From assembly GCF_014205765.1 (NCBI RefSeq), contig NZ_JACIIZ010000001.1, forward strand, positions 177,718 to 241,717: DNA of 64,000 bases, written 5' to 3'. The notes below the pieces were generated by a model. That model did no database searches and was not told the DNA's origin. It saw only the letters and a list, made by a program, of their open reading frames with translations. This DNA comes from Nitrospirillum iridis. Lineage in GTDB: Bacteria > Pseudomonadota > Alphaproteobacteria > Azospirillales > Azospirillaceae. The position numbers and the translations under genes were made by a program. Below, in pieces: positions 50,681 to 59,792 of the stretch. How positions within the stretch are numbered: position 1 is the first letter of the stretch; each line of letters starts with the position of its first letter.

Positions 50681-52909
50681 ATGGATCTGTTGACGGCAAG
50701 CGGGATAGAGGCGGGGCCCCCACCGGTACGGCGGGTGCGCGTTCTGCTGCCCCTGCCGTTGGCCAGCGCCTACGACTACCGCGTGCCCGACGACATGGAT
50801 CTGGAGGCCGGCGCCTATGTCGAGGTGCCACTGGGCCCCCGCCAGGTCTTCGGGGTCGTGTGGGCCGTGGATGGTGATGAGGCCGGGGTGCCGGCCAATC
50901 GCCTGAAAAGCGTCCTTCGCCGGTTCGACCTGCCGCCCATGCCCGAGGTGTCGCGCCGCTTCATCGACTGGGTGGCGGCCTACACCCTGTCGTCGCCGGG
51001 GTCGGTGCTGCGCATGGCGGTCAGCGTCTCGGCGGCGCTGGAGGACCCAAAGGCGCTGCTGGCCTATCTGCCGTCGGGCGACTCACCACCGCCGGGCTTC
51101 AAGATGACGGACGCGCGCAGACGCGTGCTGGCGTTGATGGAGGAGGAGGGGCCGCCCCGCACGCCGGCCGACCTGGCGCGGGAGGCCGCCTGCGGCATCG
51201 GCGTCATCCGCGGCCTGGCGGAGTCGGGGCTGCTGACGCCTGTGGCCCTGCGCGCCCAGCCGCGCCCACCGATTCCCGATGCCCACCGGCCGGGGCCCAC
51301 CCTGTCGCCCGACCAGGCGGCGGCGGCCGATGCCCTGCGCGCGGCCGTGGATGCGCGGGGCTATTCCGCCACGCTGGTGGACGGGGTCACCGGCTCAGGC
51401 AAGACGGAGGTCTATTTCGAGGCCATCGCCGCCTGCCTGCGCCAGGGGCGCCAGGCCCTGGTGCTGCTGCCGGAAATCGCCTTGTCCAGCCAATGGCTGG
51501 ACCGCTTCGCCCGGCGGTTCGGCGTGCGGCCGGTGGAATGGCATTCCGATCTGGCCGGCGCCCACCGTCGCGCCGCCTGGCGCGCCATCGTCAATGGCGA
51601 GGCGCCGGTGGTGGTGGGCGCCCGGTCCGCCCTGTTCCTGCCCTATCCCGACCTGGGCCTGATCGTGGTGGATGAGGAGCATGAGGCCGCCTTCAAGCAG
51701 GAGGATGGCGTCATCTACCATGCCCGCGACATGGCGGTGGCACGCGGCTTCCTGGGGGGCATCCCCGTGGCCCTGGTCTCGGCCACGCCCTCCCTGGAAA
51801 CGCTGACCAACGCCGAAACGGGTCGTTATGGCCGAATCGACCTGCCGGCCCGCCACGGCGGCGCCAGCCTGCCGGATGTGACCCTGATCGATCTGCGCCG
51901 CCCCGACAGCCGCCCGCCCGCCCGCCATTGGCTGTCGCCCATCCTGGTGGACGCGATGAAGGAGACGCTGGCGGCGGGCGAGCAGGGCATGCTGTTCCTG
52001 AACCGCCGGGGCTATGCGCCGCTGACCCTGTGCCGCAGCTGCGGCTTCCGCCTGCAATGCCCCAACTGCACCGCCTGGCTGGTGGAACACCGCCTCAGCC
52101 GCCGGCTGCAATGCCACCATTGTGGCTACACCGACCGGCTGCCCGAGACCTGTCCATCCTGCGAGGCGGAGCATTCCTTCGTCGCCTGCGGTCCCGGCGT
52201 GGAGCGGGTGGCGGAGGAGGTGGCGCAACTGTTCCCCGATGCCCGCGTGGCGCTGATGACCAGCGACACCCTGGTGGGGCCGCAGGCCATCCAGACGGTG
52301 ATCGAGGAGGTGCGGGCCCACAAGGTCGACCTGCTGATCGGCACCCAGGTGATGGCCAAGGGCCACCACTTCCCCATGCTGACCCTGGTCGGCGTGGTGG
52401 ACGGCGATCTGGGCCTGGGCGGTGGCGACCTGCGGGCGGCGGAGCGCACCTTCCAGATGCTGCACCAGGTGGCGGGCCGGGCCGGGCGTGAGAGCCGGCC
52501 GGGGCGCGTCTTCCTGCAGACCCACATGCCGGAACACCCGGTGATGCAGGCGCTGGCCGCCCACGACCGCGACGCCTTCCTGGCGGCGGAGGCCGACCAG
52601 CGCCGCGCCATGGACCTGCCGCCCTATGGCCGGCTGGCGGCGCTCATCGTCTCGGGGGAGGATGAGCGCCAGGTGGACAAGCTGGCGCGCGACCTGGCCC
52701 GCGTGGCGCCGCAGGGCGACGACGTCCTGGTCCTTGGCCCGGCGCCCGCCCCCCTGGCCTTGCTGCGCGGCCGCCACCGCCGCCGTCTGTTGCTGAAGAC
52801 GGCGCGGGGTGTCGCGGTGCAGCCGCTGCTGCAATCCTGGCTGGCGTCCATCCCCATACCCGGAACCGTGCGGGTGCAGGTGGACGTGGACCCCTACAGT
52901 TTCATGTAG
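50681..52909 (+). CDS. priA: Primosomal replication restart helicase PriA
   Basis: The 742-residue superfamily-2 helicase has the N-terminal 3'-DNA-binding domain ([20 protein letters not shown]). Walker A is [15 protein letters not shown] (about 233-245) and the DEAH-type box is [15 protein letters not shown]. Four paired Zn-binding cysteines lie around residues 450-495 ([30 protein letters not shown]), with helicase motif [20 protein letters not shown]. It reloads the replisome at stalled forks. The ATG at 50681 begins [10 protein letters not shown]. The last codons and stop are part of a 14-bp tandem duplication. Confidence 0.97.
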   Translation: MDLLTASGIEAGPPPVRRVRVLLPLPLASAYDYRVPDDMDLEAGAYVEVPLGPRQVFGVVWAVDGDEAGVPANRLKSVLRRFDLPPMPEVSRRFIDWVAAYTLSSPGSVLRMAVSVSAALEDPKALLAYLPSGDSPPPGFKMTDARRRVLALMEEEGPPRTPADLAREAACGIGVIRGLAESGLLTPVALRAQPRPPIPDAHRPGPTLSPDQAAAADALRAAVDARGYSATLVDGVTGSGKTEVYFEAIAACLRQGRQALVLLPEIALSSQWLDRFARRFGVRPVEWHSDLAGAHRRAAWRAIVNGEAPVVVGARSALFLPYPDLGLIVVDEEHEAAFKQEDGVIYHARDMAVARGFLGGIPVALVSATPSLETLTNAETGRYGRIDLPARHGGASLPDVTLIDLRRPDSRPPARHWLSPILVDAMKETLAAGEQGMLFLNRRGYAPLTLCRSCGFRLQCPNCTAWLVEHRLSRRLQCHHCGYTDRLPETCPSCEAEHSFVACGPGVERVAEEVAQLFPDARVALMTSDTLVGPQAIQTVIEEVRAHKVDLLIGTQVMAKGHHFPMLTLVGVVDGDLGLGGGDLRAAERTFQMLHQVAGRAGRESRPGRVFLQTHMPEHPVMQALAAHDRDAFLAAEADQRRAMDLPPYGRLAALIVSGEDERQVDKLARDLARVAPQGDDVLVLGPAPAPLALLRGRHRRRLLLKTARGVAVQPLLQSWLASIPIPGTVRVQVDVDPYSFM

Positions 52910-52924
52910 CCAGTTTCATGTAGC
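52897..52924 (+). repeat. 14-bp perfect tandem duplication spanning the priA stop
   Basis: CAGTTTCATGTAGC occurs twice in direct succession (52897-52910 and 52911-52924). The first copy encodes the last residues and TAG stop of priA. The second is non-coding. It looks like a recent slippage event. Confidence 0.85.
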
Positions 52925-52935
52925 GCCGCCGCCCG

Positions 52936-54918
52936 TCAGGGGTGGCTCAGCCAATAGGCGTGGCGCATCAGGTAGGGTTGGCCGGGCCCGGCGCTCAAGG
53001 TCGTGACCGACACCGTGCCGCCCCGCCGGGCCAGGATCACCCGCAGACCGACGGGATGGCCGTTCTCCACCCCCGTACCCTGGGCCACCAGGGTCAGGTC
53101 GCCCGGGCCGGGTCCCCCGCGCCGTTCCAGGACGTCATAGCGCTGGTGCCGCTCACCATCATCCATCACCAGGGCCTGCCCGTCCCCTTCCAGGGACCAG
53201 GTTTCCTGCGACCGGACCGTCTTGCCCGGACCGTCGTCGTAGGTGAACGACAGCCGCGCCGTCCCGCCGTCCGTGGTCACCGACAGCCGGGTCGGCAGGA
53301 TGACACGGCGGTCGCTGCCATAGTCCCGGTAATCCAGGGTCCCGGTCCAATCGCCGGCCAGCGCCCCGGCCAGCCCGGGGGCCGGGTCCGGGGTGGAGGC
53401 CGACGCTTTCGCCACCGCCAGCGCCCGGTCCAGACCCGCCAACTGGTCGGCCATGGTGGGCGTGACCCGGTCGTCGACCGCGACACCACCCGTGGGGGCG
53501 GGATTGTCCAGGTTGGTGCGGTTCCAGGCATTGGGGATGCGTACCCGTATGCCGCTGTTGGGCAGGGTCAGCAGGAAGATGTGGCCGGCCGTCGGCCCCT
53601 CGGCGCTGCCGCTGGTGTCCTCGCCCACCAGCCGGGCGCCGGTCTTGTCGCGCAGCTGGGCGATGATCCGCGTGGCGCCCGAGCCGTTGCGCGGGCCGGT
53701 CAGCACCACCAGGGCGCCGGTGAAATGGTCCGGTGACGGCTCCTGCGGCCACAGCCCCTCGTCATCCGGGTTGCCGTCCCGGGGCAGCCGCTGCCACCAC
53801 CCATCGGCCCATCCCAGGGCGGCGGTGCGGCTGAAGCCCTCCATCGCGGGCTCGAACAGCGCCTTGGGGTCGCCCCAGGTCTCCATGTGCGCCGGCAGGT
53901 CGCCATAGCGCACGGCCTTCAGCAGGGGCGGCTTCGACCAGGTGAAGGGGTGCGGCAGCAGATAGCGCCCCAGCGCCACCGACACGTCCTCCGATCCGCC
54001 GCCGTTGTTGCGCAGATCCAGGATCAGACGCTCGACGCCGCGCTGCTTCAGGATCCGGAAAAAGCCCGCCAGGAAGGCCGTCGGGTCCACCGGGTTGCGG
54101 TAGTTCACCAGGGTGTCGATGCGGAGGTAGGCGGTCTTCCCCGCCAGCCGCCACGTCACGGCCTTGTAGAACTCATCCCGGTAGGACGTTTCGGGCCAGG
54201 CCAGCGCCATCCATTGGCGGAAGGGGATGGGCGCCAGCGTGGCCTGGGAAAGCCGGCTGTCGCCCGGCCGCTTCCACTCCAGCGTCCAGTGGTCGGGGAA
54301 GCCGTAGAAGGCCGGCCAATATTCGTCCAAATCGTCGCCCATCAGGTCGCTGTCGACGGCCAGTTTGACGGCTATGGCCTGGGTGGTGTCGCCATCATAG
54401 GCGACCGCCTGGCCCAGGGTGGCCAGCACCGTCGGCACTGGGCGGCCGTTGATGGCGGTGATTTCCGCGCCCGGCGGTGGGGCGCCCGGCTGGCCATCGT
54501 TCGACACCACGATCATGCGCCCTTCGACGAGGGTGAACCGGAGCGGCAGATGGGTCGGGTGCCTGGTCCGCCAATCTTCGATCGCGGCCGAGGGCTCGGG
54601 CTTGGTGTGGTCGCAGTGGATGGCCGCCACCAGGGTGGCGATGGCCCGCCAAAGCTCCAGGTCGGTCATGGGCTGGGCAGCCGCGCCCTCCAGCCGGGCG
54701 AAGGCTTGGTCGACCTCCGCGCGGGTACCATAGCGGTAGAGGCCGGGATGGATGGTTTCCAGCGCGCGCCGCAGCAGGGCGACGTCGGCCCGCGCCTGCG
54801 CCGGGCTGAGGGACAGCGGGGCATAGGCGGGGCCAGCGTCCGGTGCGGCCACGGCCGGCGGGGCCAGGGTCAGGATGCAGGCCAGGGTGAGGGGGCCAAG
54901 GAAGGGCGGCAAACGCAT
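52936..54918 (-). CDS. S41-family (tail-specific protease-like) peptidase
   Basis: The 660-residue exported protein has a signal peptide (FLGPLTLACILTLAPPAVAA). An N-terminal helical region (LRRALETIHPGLYRYGTRAE) and a PDZ-like segment (PPGAEITAINGRPVP) precede the S41 catalytic domain with GVERLILDLRNNGGGSEDVS and the nucleophile loop LTGPRNGSGATRIIAQLRD (Ser at about residue 410). A C-terminal beta-rich domain (TGTLDYRDYGSDRRVILPTR) is unlike CtpA and recalls uncharacterised S41 hydrolases. It probably acts in the periplasm. The ATG at 54918 is chosen for a normal signal peptide. It lies 51 nt downstream of a membrane-bound AraC regulator on the same strand. Confidence 0.87.
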   Translation of the reverse strand: MRLPPFLGPLTLACILTLAPPAVAAPDAGPAYAPLSLSPAQARADVALLRRALETIHPGLYRYGTRAEVDQAFARLEGAAAQPMTDLELWRAIATLVAAIHCDHTKPEPSAAIEDWRTRHPTHLPLRFTLVEGRMIVVSNDGQPGAPPPGAEITAINGRPVPTVLATLGQAVAYDGDTTQAIAVKLAVDSDLMGDDLDEYWPAFYGFPDHWTLEWKRPGDSRLSQATLAPIPFRQWMALAWPETSYRDEFYKAVTWRLAGKTAYLRIDTLVNYRNPVDPTAFLAGFFRILKQRGVERLILDLRNNGGGSEDVSVALGRYLLPHPFTWSKPPLLKAVRYGDLPAHMETWGDPKALFEPAMEGFSRTAALGWADGWWQRLPRDGNPDDEGLWPQEPSPDHFTGALVVLTGPRNGSGATRIIAQLRDKTGARLVGEDTSGSAEGPTAGHIFLLTLPNSGIRVRIPNAWNRTNLDNPAPTGGVAVDDRVTPTMADQLAGLDRALAVAKASASTPDPAPGLAGALAGDWTGTLDYRDYGSDRRVILPTRLSVTTDGGTARLSFTYDDGPGKTVRSQETWSLEGDGQALVMDDGERHQRYDVLERRGGPGPGDLTLVAQGTGVENGHPVGLRVILARRGGTVSVTTLSAGPGQPYLMRHAYWLSHP

Positions 54919-54969
54919 GGGGTGGGCCTCTGGGTAGTCGGCCGGTTCCGCCCGGCACGTCACGCCCAG

Positions 54970-56118
54970 TTAGGCGGCATCGCCCCCCGCCGTCGCCTCA
55001 TCCCCCGTAAATCTGCTGTTTTCCGGCTTTTGAGACGCGCGCCAGGCGCTGGGGCTCAGGCCCGTGCGCTCCCGGAACACGCGGTTGAAGCTGGCCTTGG
55101 AGGCGAAGCCGCAGTCCAGCGCCAGGGCCAGCAGCTCCCCCGGTTCCGCCCGTCCCAGGCGTTCCTGGATCGCTTCCACGCGCAAGCCGTTGATCAGGGC
55201 GCTGAAGGTGCAGCCCAGGCCCTGGTTGATGGCGCGGGACAGGTAGGTTTCGTTGGTGCCGAGCCGCTGCGCCACCTGGGCCAGGGTCAGGCTAGGCTCC
55301 CGCCACCAGCCCTCGCGCCGGATGGTGCCGCGCCACTGGTCGGCTTGGGCCGTCCAGTCGCGTTCGCGTGCCGGCGCGGGCGGGCGTTGTTGGGCGGCCA
55401 TCAGTGGATAGGCGCGCGCCGCATGGCGCCAGCCCTCAAGGCCCAGGCCCACGACGATGGCGGCGAAGGCGAGATACTGGGGAAAGCGGTCATAGTAGCT
55501 GAGGGGGGCCAGCAGGCCATCGATCAGGTCGAAGGCCACCGCCACCACCAGCCATAGCGCCAAGGCCGCCAGCAGCGTGCGCTGCCAGGGTTGGCGCAGG
55601 TCGGCGGGGCTGCTCACCGTGCCGGCAAGCCAGTGCTGGTAGCGGTGGCGGAACCGGGCCGCGGCCGCCAGGTAAAAGGCCAGCGACAGCGTGGCGGCCC
55701 AAGTCTGCGCCGGGGCGATCCAGGGCTCATGGACCGTGTCGTTCCACCGCATCTTCGCCGCCAGCGGCAGGGTGAAGGCCCAGACGGTGTAAGCAAGGTC
55801 CAGGGCGGCGGGTGCCAAGTGCCAGGCCCATCCGGGGGGCAATCGCGGTGTCGCCAGGCGGCGGATATAGAGGTAGAGCAACGGGCCGGTGGCCAGGCCC
55901 AGATCGAAGGGCGCGAAGGACAGCCAGGGATAGGCGTCATAAAAGCCGGCGAAGCCCAGGACATAGGGCATCAGCCGCAGCACCGCCACGCCCAGCAGGG
56001 CCGCCAGCAGGCGGTTGGCGACGCGATTGCCCGGTGCCGCCAGAAGCAGCAGGGCCACCAGCGCGCCAAAGCCGGCCGCCATGCCCAGCATGGTACTCCA
56101 AGGACCGAATCGGATCAT
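54970..56118 (-). CDS. Membrane-bound AraC-family transcriptional regulator
   Basis: The 382-residue protein has about seven hydrophobic helices over residues 10-245 (for example AAGFGALVALLLLAAPGNRV and LAALALWLVVAVAFDLIDG). A C-terminal AraC-type double helix-turn-helix follows at about 280-365, with PSLTLAQVAQRLGTNETYLS, and ALDCGFASKASFNRVFRERT followed by GLSPSAWR. Such regulators sense a signal in or across the membrane; the ligand is unknown. The next gene downstream on the same strand, an S41 peptidase, is the obvious candidate target. It starts at ATG 56118. Confidence 0.9.
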   Translation of the reverse strand: MIRFGPWSTMLGMAAGFGALVALLLLAAPGNRVANRLLAALLGVAVLRLMPYVLGFAGFYDAYPWLSFAPFDLGLATGPLLYLYIRRLATPRLPPGWAWHLAPAALDLAYTVWAFTLPLAAKMRWNDTVHEPWIAPAQTWAATLSLAFYLAAAARFRHRYQHWLAGTVSSPADLRQPWQRTLLAALALWLVVAVAFDLIDGLLAPLSYYDRFPQYLAFAAIVVGLGLEGWRHAARAYPLMAAQQRPPAPARERDWTAQADQWRGTIRREGWWREPSLTLAQVAQRLGTNETYLSRAINQGLGCTFSALINGLRVEAIQERLGRAEPGELLALALDCGFASKASFNRVFRERTGLSPSAWRASQKPENSRFTGDEATAGGDAA

Positions 56119-56323
56119 GGCGCCTCCGCCGAACAGTCTAGCGCGCCCCAGGCGCGGGCGGAAAGATCCTGGCTTTTCTGACTAAGCCGGAAAGCCACGA
56201 TGACGGTGTGGGAAACACTGCCCCATGGTCGCCACGATCAGCGTCATACTGTCGCTGATACGACACCCCCGGGGGCGCGCCGGACATCGCGTCCCCCAAG
56301 CATCGGAAGAAATGAGGGCCATC

Positions 56324-57076
56324 ATGAAGCGCTCGTCCCGTCTTATCGCCGCCGCCGCGACCGCCGTCGTGGCGCTGGCTGCCGCCCTGCCGGCTTGGGC
56401 TGACCCGCCGCCGTGGGCCGACGCCTCCGGCTATCACTATCGGGACCGGGATGGACGGGATGATCGCCGTGGCGATGATCGCCGGGATGACCAACGGGGG
56501 GATGATCACCGTGGCGACGACCGCCGGGGAGACGATCGCCGGGGGGACGATCATTGGCGTGATGATCACCGGGACGATCGCCGGGGCCCGCCGCCGGGGC
56601 ACTATGTCGACCGCCGCTCCCCCCACTATCGAGAGTTCTATGGCGCCGACGTGGGGATCGAGGACGGGCGCTGCGACCGTGGCGCGGTGGGCTTGAACGT
56701 GGGCACGGTGGTGGGCGCCCTGCTGGGCGGCCTGGCCGGCTCGCAGTTCGGCCATGGCGGCGGCAAGGCGGCCATGACCGGCGCCGGCGTCCTGTTGGGG
56801 GCGCTGGCCGGCAACGTCGCTTTCAACCGCATGGACAGCAGCGACCAGGGCTGCTTCGCCCAGGCCATGGAAAAGGCGCCGGACGGCCAGCAGATCGTTT
56901 GGAACAACCCGGACAACGGCGCCCAATACCAGATGACGCCGGTCAAGACCTGGCAGGAATCGCCCGACAATTATTGCCGCGAATACCAGAGCGTGGCCGT
57001 GGTGGGCGGCCGCAAGCAGACCGTGACCGGCACCGCCTGCCGCCAGCCTGATGGGCAGTGGAAGATCGTGAACTGA
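56324..57076 (+). CDS. RT0821/Lpp0805-type surface antigen with glycine zipper
   Basis: The 250-residue protein has a signal peptide (RLIAAAATAVVALAAALPAW). A highly charged Asp/Arg/Gly/His low-complexity region follows (about 30-90, repeats of RGDDRRGDD). A glycine-zipper segment (GTVVGALLGGLAGSQFG) comes next, and then the C-terminal domain with MEKAPDGQQIVWNNPDNGAQ, YCREYQSVAVVGGRKQTVTG and TACRQPDGQWKIVN, characteristic of the 17-kDa/RT0821 antigen family. It is probably an outer-membrane or periplasmic protein. ATG 56324 (MKRSSRL) follows GAGGG at 7 nt; an ATG at 56312 is also in frame. A perfect hairpin follows the stop. Confidence 0.88.
   Translation: MKRSSRLIAAAATAVVALAAALPAWADPPPWADASGYHYRDRDGRDDRRGDDRRDDQRGDDHRGDDRRGDDRRGDDHWRDDHRDDRRGPPPGHYVDRRSPHYREFYGADVGIEDGRCDRGAVGLNVGTVVGALLGGLAGSQFGHGGGKAAMTGAGVLLGALAGNVAFNRMDSSDQGCFAQAMEKAPDGQQIVWNNPDNGAQYQMTPVKTWQESPDNYCREYQSVAVVGGRKQTVTGTACRQPDGQWKIVN
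56447..56590 (+). repeat. Degenerate short repeats coding for an Asp/Arg-rich tract
   Basis: Units around GATGATCGCCGTGGC and GACGATCGCCGGGG recur about eight times with 12-18 nt periodicity inside the surface-antigen gene. They encode DDRRG/DDHRG variants. Such a tract can expand or contract by slippage and is likely to differ in length between strains. Confidence 0.75.
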
Positions 57077-57083
57077 GGTGGCT

Positions 57084-57111
57084 GGGCCTTCATCGGTGGC
57101 GATGAAGGCCC
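57084..57111. terminator. Perfect hairpin between the surface antigen and esterase genes
   Basis: GGGCCTTCATCG (57084-57095) and CGATGAAGGCCC (57100-57111) form a 12-bp stem with a GTGG loop, between convergent stops. No U-tract is present. Bidirectional termination is inferred from position. Confidence 0.65.
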
Positions 57112-57131
57112 GCCTTCAGGCGTCGGCGGGC

Positions 57132-58154
57132 TCACACGAACCCATGCCGGGTGAGCCAGCGGTGGTAAAGGTCGGGCCAGGGCTCGGCCGAGCGGCCGGG
57201 GATTTCGCGCAGGGCGAAGCCATGGCCGCCGGATTCGAAGACGTGCATCTCCGCCGCCACGTTCTGGCGGCGCAAGGCCTGGAACATCACCAGGCTGTTG
57301 CCCACCGGCACGGCGCTATCGTCGGCGGCGTGGAACAGGAAGGTGGGGCAGGTGCCGGGGCGCGCACCCTGGTCCGGTGAATAGGCAGCCACCTGGGCGG
57401 CGCTGGGGCTGGGCCCCAGCAGGTGCTGTCGCGATCCCAGGTGGGTCAGCGACTCCTCCATGGAAATGACGGGATAGGCGAGGCCGCCCAGCTGGGGCCC
57501 GGCCGGCAGCGTGTCGGCCTCATCCACCGCCGTGTAAACGGCGGCATCGTGCCGGGTGATCAGGCTGGCCGCCAGATGGCCGCCGGCGGAAAATCCCAGG
57601 ACGCCGATGCGGCCGCCATCCACGCCCCACCCCTTGCCCTGGTGGCGCAGCAGGCGCATGGCGCGCTGGGCGTCCTGCAACGGCACGTCCGGCCCGTTCT
57701 TCCATCCCTCGGCCGGCAGGCGATAGGTCAGGACGGCGGCATGCACACCGGTGGCGTTCAGCCAACGGGCGATCTCATACCCCTCCTTGTCGAACCAGAC
57801 ATTGGTGTAACCGCCGCCCGGAATGACCAGGATGGTGGCGCGCGGGCCCGGGTTGGCGCTGCGGAAGAAGGCCAGGGTGGGCGTGGCCACGCTCTCCGCT
57901 ACCCGGTCGGGCGGGCCGCCCACGGGGCCGTGGTCGGTGACCACGTCCTTGATCGTCAGGCCCTCGCCCCCCGGTGGGGTGCCGGGCCACAGGGGCGCGA
58001 GCATGTCCGGGTCGCGGCGCTGGCGCGACTGACGCACCAGATCGGCGGCGGATCCGCCATCGGCCTGGGCGGGGCGCGTCAGGGCCAAATTCCCCAAGGC
58101 GGCACCGCCCAGCGCGGCCAGGGCCAGGCGCCGGCGGTCAAGGGTGAAGGTCAT
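57132..58154 (-). CDS. Exported alpha/beta-hydrolase (BD-FAE/acetyl-xylan-esterase-like)
   Basis: The 340-residue protein has an RR-containing signal (DRRRLALAALGGAALGNLAL), possibly a Tat substrate. The alpha/beta-hydrolase fold follows with the oxyanion segment VIPGGGYTNVWFDKEG, nucleophile elbow GVLGFSAGGHLAASL, acid region FLFHAADDSAVPVGNS and His in FESGGHGFALRE. Pattern and length match carbohydrate-esterase-like and putative xylanase-esterase proteins that deacetylate plant or surface polysaccharides. Substrate is unproven. It is 54 nt downstream of pmbA on the same strand. Confidence 0.86.
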   Translation of the reverse strand: MTFTLDRRRLALAALGGAALGNLALTRPAQADGGSAADLVRQSRQRRDPDMLAPLWPGTPPGGEGLTIKDVVTDHGPVGGPPDRVAESVATPTLAFFRSANPGPRATILVIPGGGYTNVWFDKEGYEIARWLNATGVHAAVLTYRLPAEGWKNGPDVPLQDAQRAMRLLRHQGKGWGVDGGRIGVLGFSAGGHLAASLITRHDAAVYTAVDEADTLPAGPQLGGLAYPVISMEESLTHLGSRQHLLGPSPSAAQVAAYSPDQGARPGTCPTFLFHAADDSAVPVGNSLVMFQALRRQNVAAEMHVFESGGHGFALREIPGRSAEPWPDLYHRWLTRHGFV

Positions 58155-58208
58155 CGGGCTGCCTCCCTCTGGGCGCTTCGTGCTTGATATCGCGGTGACT
58201 GGCCCCCG

Positions 58209-59561
58209 TCAGGTGCCTGCCACCGTCATGCCTTCCACCCGCACGGTGGGGCTGTCCACGCCATGGCGGAATTCCAGGTCGTTGGCTGGCCGGAGGCTGA
58301 GGAACATGTCCTTCAGATTGCCGGCGATGGTGATCTCCGCCACCGGGAAGGCGATCTTGCCGTCCTCGATCCAGAAGCCCGACGCGCCACGGCTGTAGTC
58401 ACCGGTGATGCCGTTGACGCCGCTGCCCATCAGGGAGGTGACGTAGAAGCCCTGGCCGATGTCGGCGATCAGCTGCTCCGGCGTTTCGGTCCCCGGCGTC
58501 AGATAGACGTTGGTGGCGCCCGGGCCGGGCGGGCCGCCGGTCCCGCGCGAGGCATGGCCGGTGGAGGCCAGGCCCAATTGCCGGGCGGACCGCAGGTCCA
58601 TCAGCCAGGTCGTCAGCACGCCGCCGTCGATCAGGTTGCGGCGCTGGCCCGGCTGCCCCTCGGCATCGAAGGGCTTGGAACGCAGGCCGCGGCGGATGTG
58701 CGGATCGTCAACGATGGTGATGCCGGGGGCGAAGATCGCCTGGCCCATCTTGTCCTTCAGGAAGCTGGTCCCCCGGGCGATGGCGGCGCCGGAGATGGCG
58801 CCCGTCAGGTGACCCAGCAGGCCGCCGGCCACGCGGGGATCGAACACCACGGGCACCGCCTGGGTCGCCACCTTGCGCGGGTTCAGGCGGGCGACCACCC
58901 GTTCCCCGGCCCGCCGGCCGATGGTGACGGGCGACTCCAGGTCGGCGGCGTAGACGGTGGAATGATAGTCGTAGTCCCGCTCCATACCCGTGCCGCTGCC
59001 GGCCAGGACCGAGACGGACAGGCTGCGGCGGCTGACGCTGTAGCCGCCGGAAAAGCCGTTGCTGGCGGCGAGCGTGACGGTGGATCGCGACCAGCCGGCG
59101 TCCGCGCCCTCGGAATTGCTGACACCGGGCACGGCCAGGGCCGTTTCCTCCAACTCCGCGATCTGGGCCAGCAGGTCCTCGGCCACCGGTTCGGCGCTGT
59201 CGCACAAATCCAGGTCGGGCCAGTCGCGGGCCAGCGACTCCGGATCGGCCAGGCCGCAATAGCCGTCCTCCGGCACCAGGCGGGCCATAGCCACCGCCCG
59301 TTCCGCCAATTCCTTCAGCAGGGCCGAGCTGCGGTCGGAGGACGATACGATGGCCTGGCGTTTGCCCACGAAGACCCGCAAGCCCAAATCGCCCGATTCG
59401 GCGCGCTGCACCTCCTCCGGCTTGCCCAGGCGCTGGCTCATGGACATGGCGGCGCTGTCCACCAGCAGGGCATCGGCGGCGTCCGCGCCGGCCTTGCGCG
59501 CCAGGGTCAACAGGTCGTCCAGGATGCCGGCGGCGGTGGCGTCGGGGGGCAGGGGAGGCAT
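58209..59561 (-). CDS. pmbA: TldE/PmbA family metalloprotease-like protein
   Basis: The 450-residue PmbA/TldE subunit includes GILDDLLTLARKAGADAADA near the start, GLRVFVGKRQAIVSSSDRSS, VPVVFDPRVAGGLLGHLTGA, FAPGITIVDDPHIRRGLRSK and TGDYSRGASGFWIEDGKIAF with PVAEITIAGNL at the C-terminus. With TldD it forms a protease that degrades unfolded peptides and matures certain peptides such as microcin B17. It lacks the HExxxH metal site that TldD carries, as expected for TldE. The ATG at 59561 is chosen; an in-frame extension upstream is Pro/Arg-rich and unlikely. TldD is not in the window. Confidence 0.93.
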   Translation of the reverse strand: MPPLPPDATAAGILDDLLTLARKAGADAADALLVDSAAMSMSQRLGKPEEVQRAESGDLGLRVFVGKRQAIVSSSDRSSALLKELAERAVAMARLVPEDGYCGLADPESLARDWPDLDLCDSAEPVAEDLLAQIAELEETALAVPGVSNSEGADAGWSRSTVTLAASNGFSGGYSVSRRSLSVSVLAGSGTGMERDYDYHSTVYAADLESPVTIGRRAGERVVARLNPRKVATQAVPVVFDPRVAGGLLGHLTGAISGAAIARGTSFLKDKMGQAIFAPGITIVDDPHIRRGLRSKPFDAEGQPGQRRNLIDGGVLTTWLMDLRSARQLGLASTGHASRGTGGPPGPGATNVYLTPGTETPEQLIADIGQGFYVTSLMGSGVNGITGDYSRGASGFWIEDGKIAFPVAEITIAGNLKDMFLSLRPANDLEFRHGVDSPTVRVEGMTVAGT

Positions 59562-59722
59562 GGGCGCTGGGCTCCGGCTCAAAGGGCGAGAGGGGATGGG
59601 GCTGGACCACCTTGCCAGTTCGCGGGGCCGGGGGGGAAGCCTCACCTTGCGGGGCGGGGGCAGGGGAGGGGGCCAGGGAGGAGACGGGGCCGAGGGGCGC
59701 GTCTTCCCGGACTGTTTCAGAA

Positions 59723-59792
59723 CGGTAACTGAAAGCATAATTGCAACGATATGTTTCTTAGCCTATCAACATCTGACATCCGTTGGTTACCG
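59723..59792. promoter_or_regulatory. CGGTAAC/GTTACCG arms flanking the candidate sRNA promoter
   Basis: CGGTAAC (59723-59729) and its complement GTTACCG (59786-59792) bracket the -35/-10 pair at 59741-59769. The same core occurs at 6065-6110 and 20388-20422, suggesting a shared regulator. Confidence 0.35.
59741..59769 (+). promoter_or_regulatory. Candidate sigma-70 promoter
   Basis: TTGCAA (59741-59746), an exact 17-nt spacer, then TATCAA (59764-59769) in a locally AT-rich stretch. The predicted start is near 59776. No protein gene starts within the next 300 nt, and a terminator follows at 59945. Confidence 0.5.

Noticed and set aside
53887-55557. Long plus-strand open frame opposite the S41 peptidase and AraC genes
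   Set aside because: It spans two genes whose motifs are clear on the other strand and has no start signal or domain.
56447-56590. CRISPR-like repeat array
   Set aside because: The units are degenerate, lack unique spacers, stay in frame and encode a charged tract in a recognised protein.
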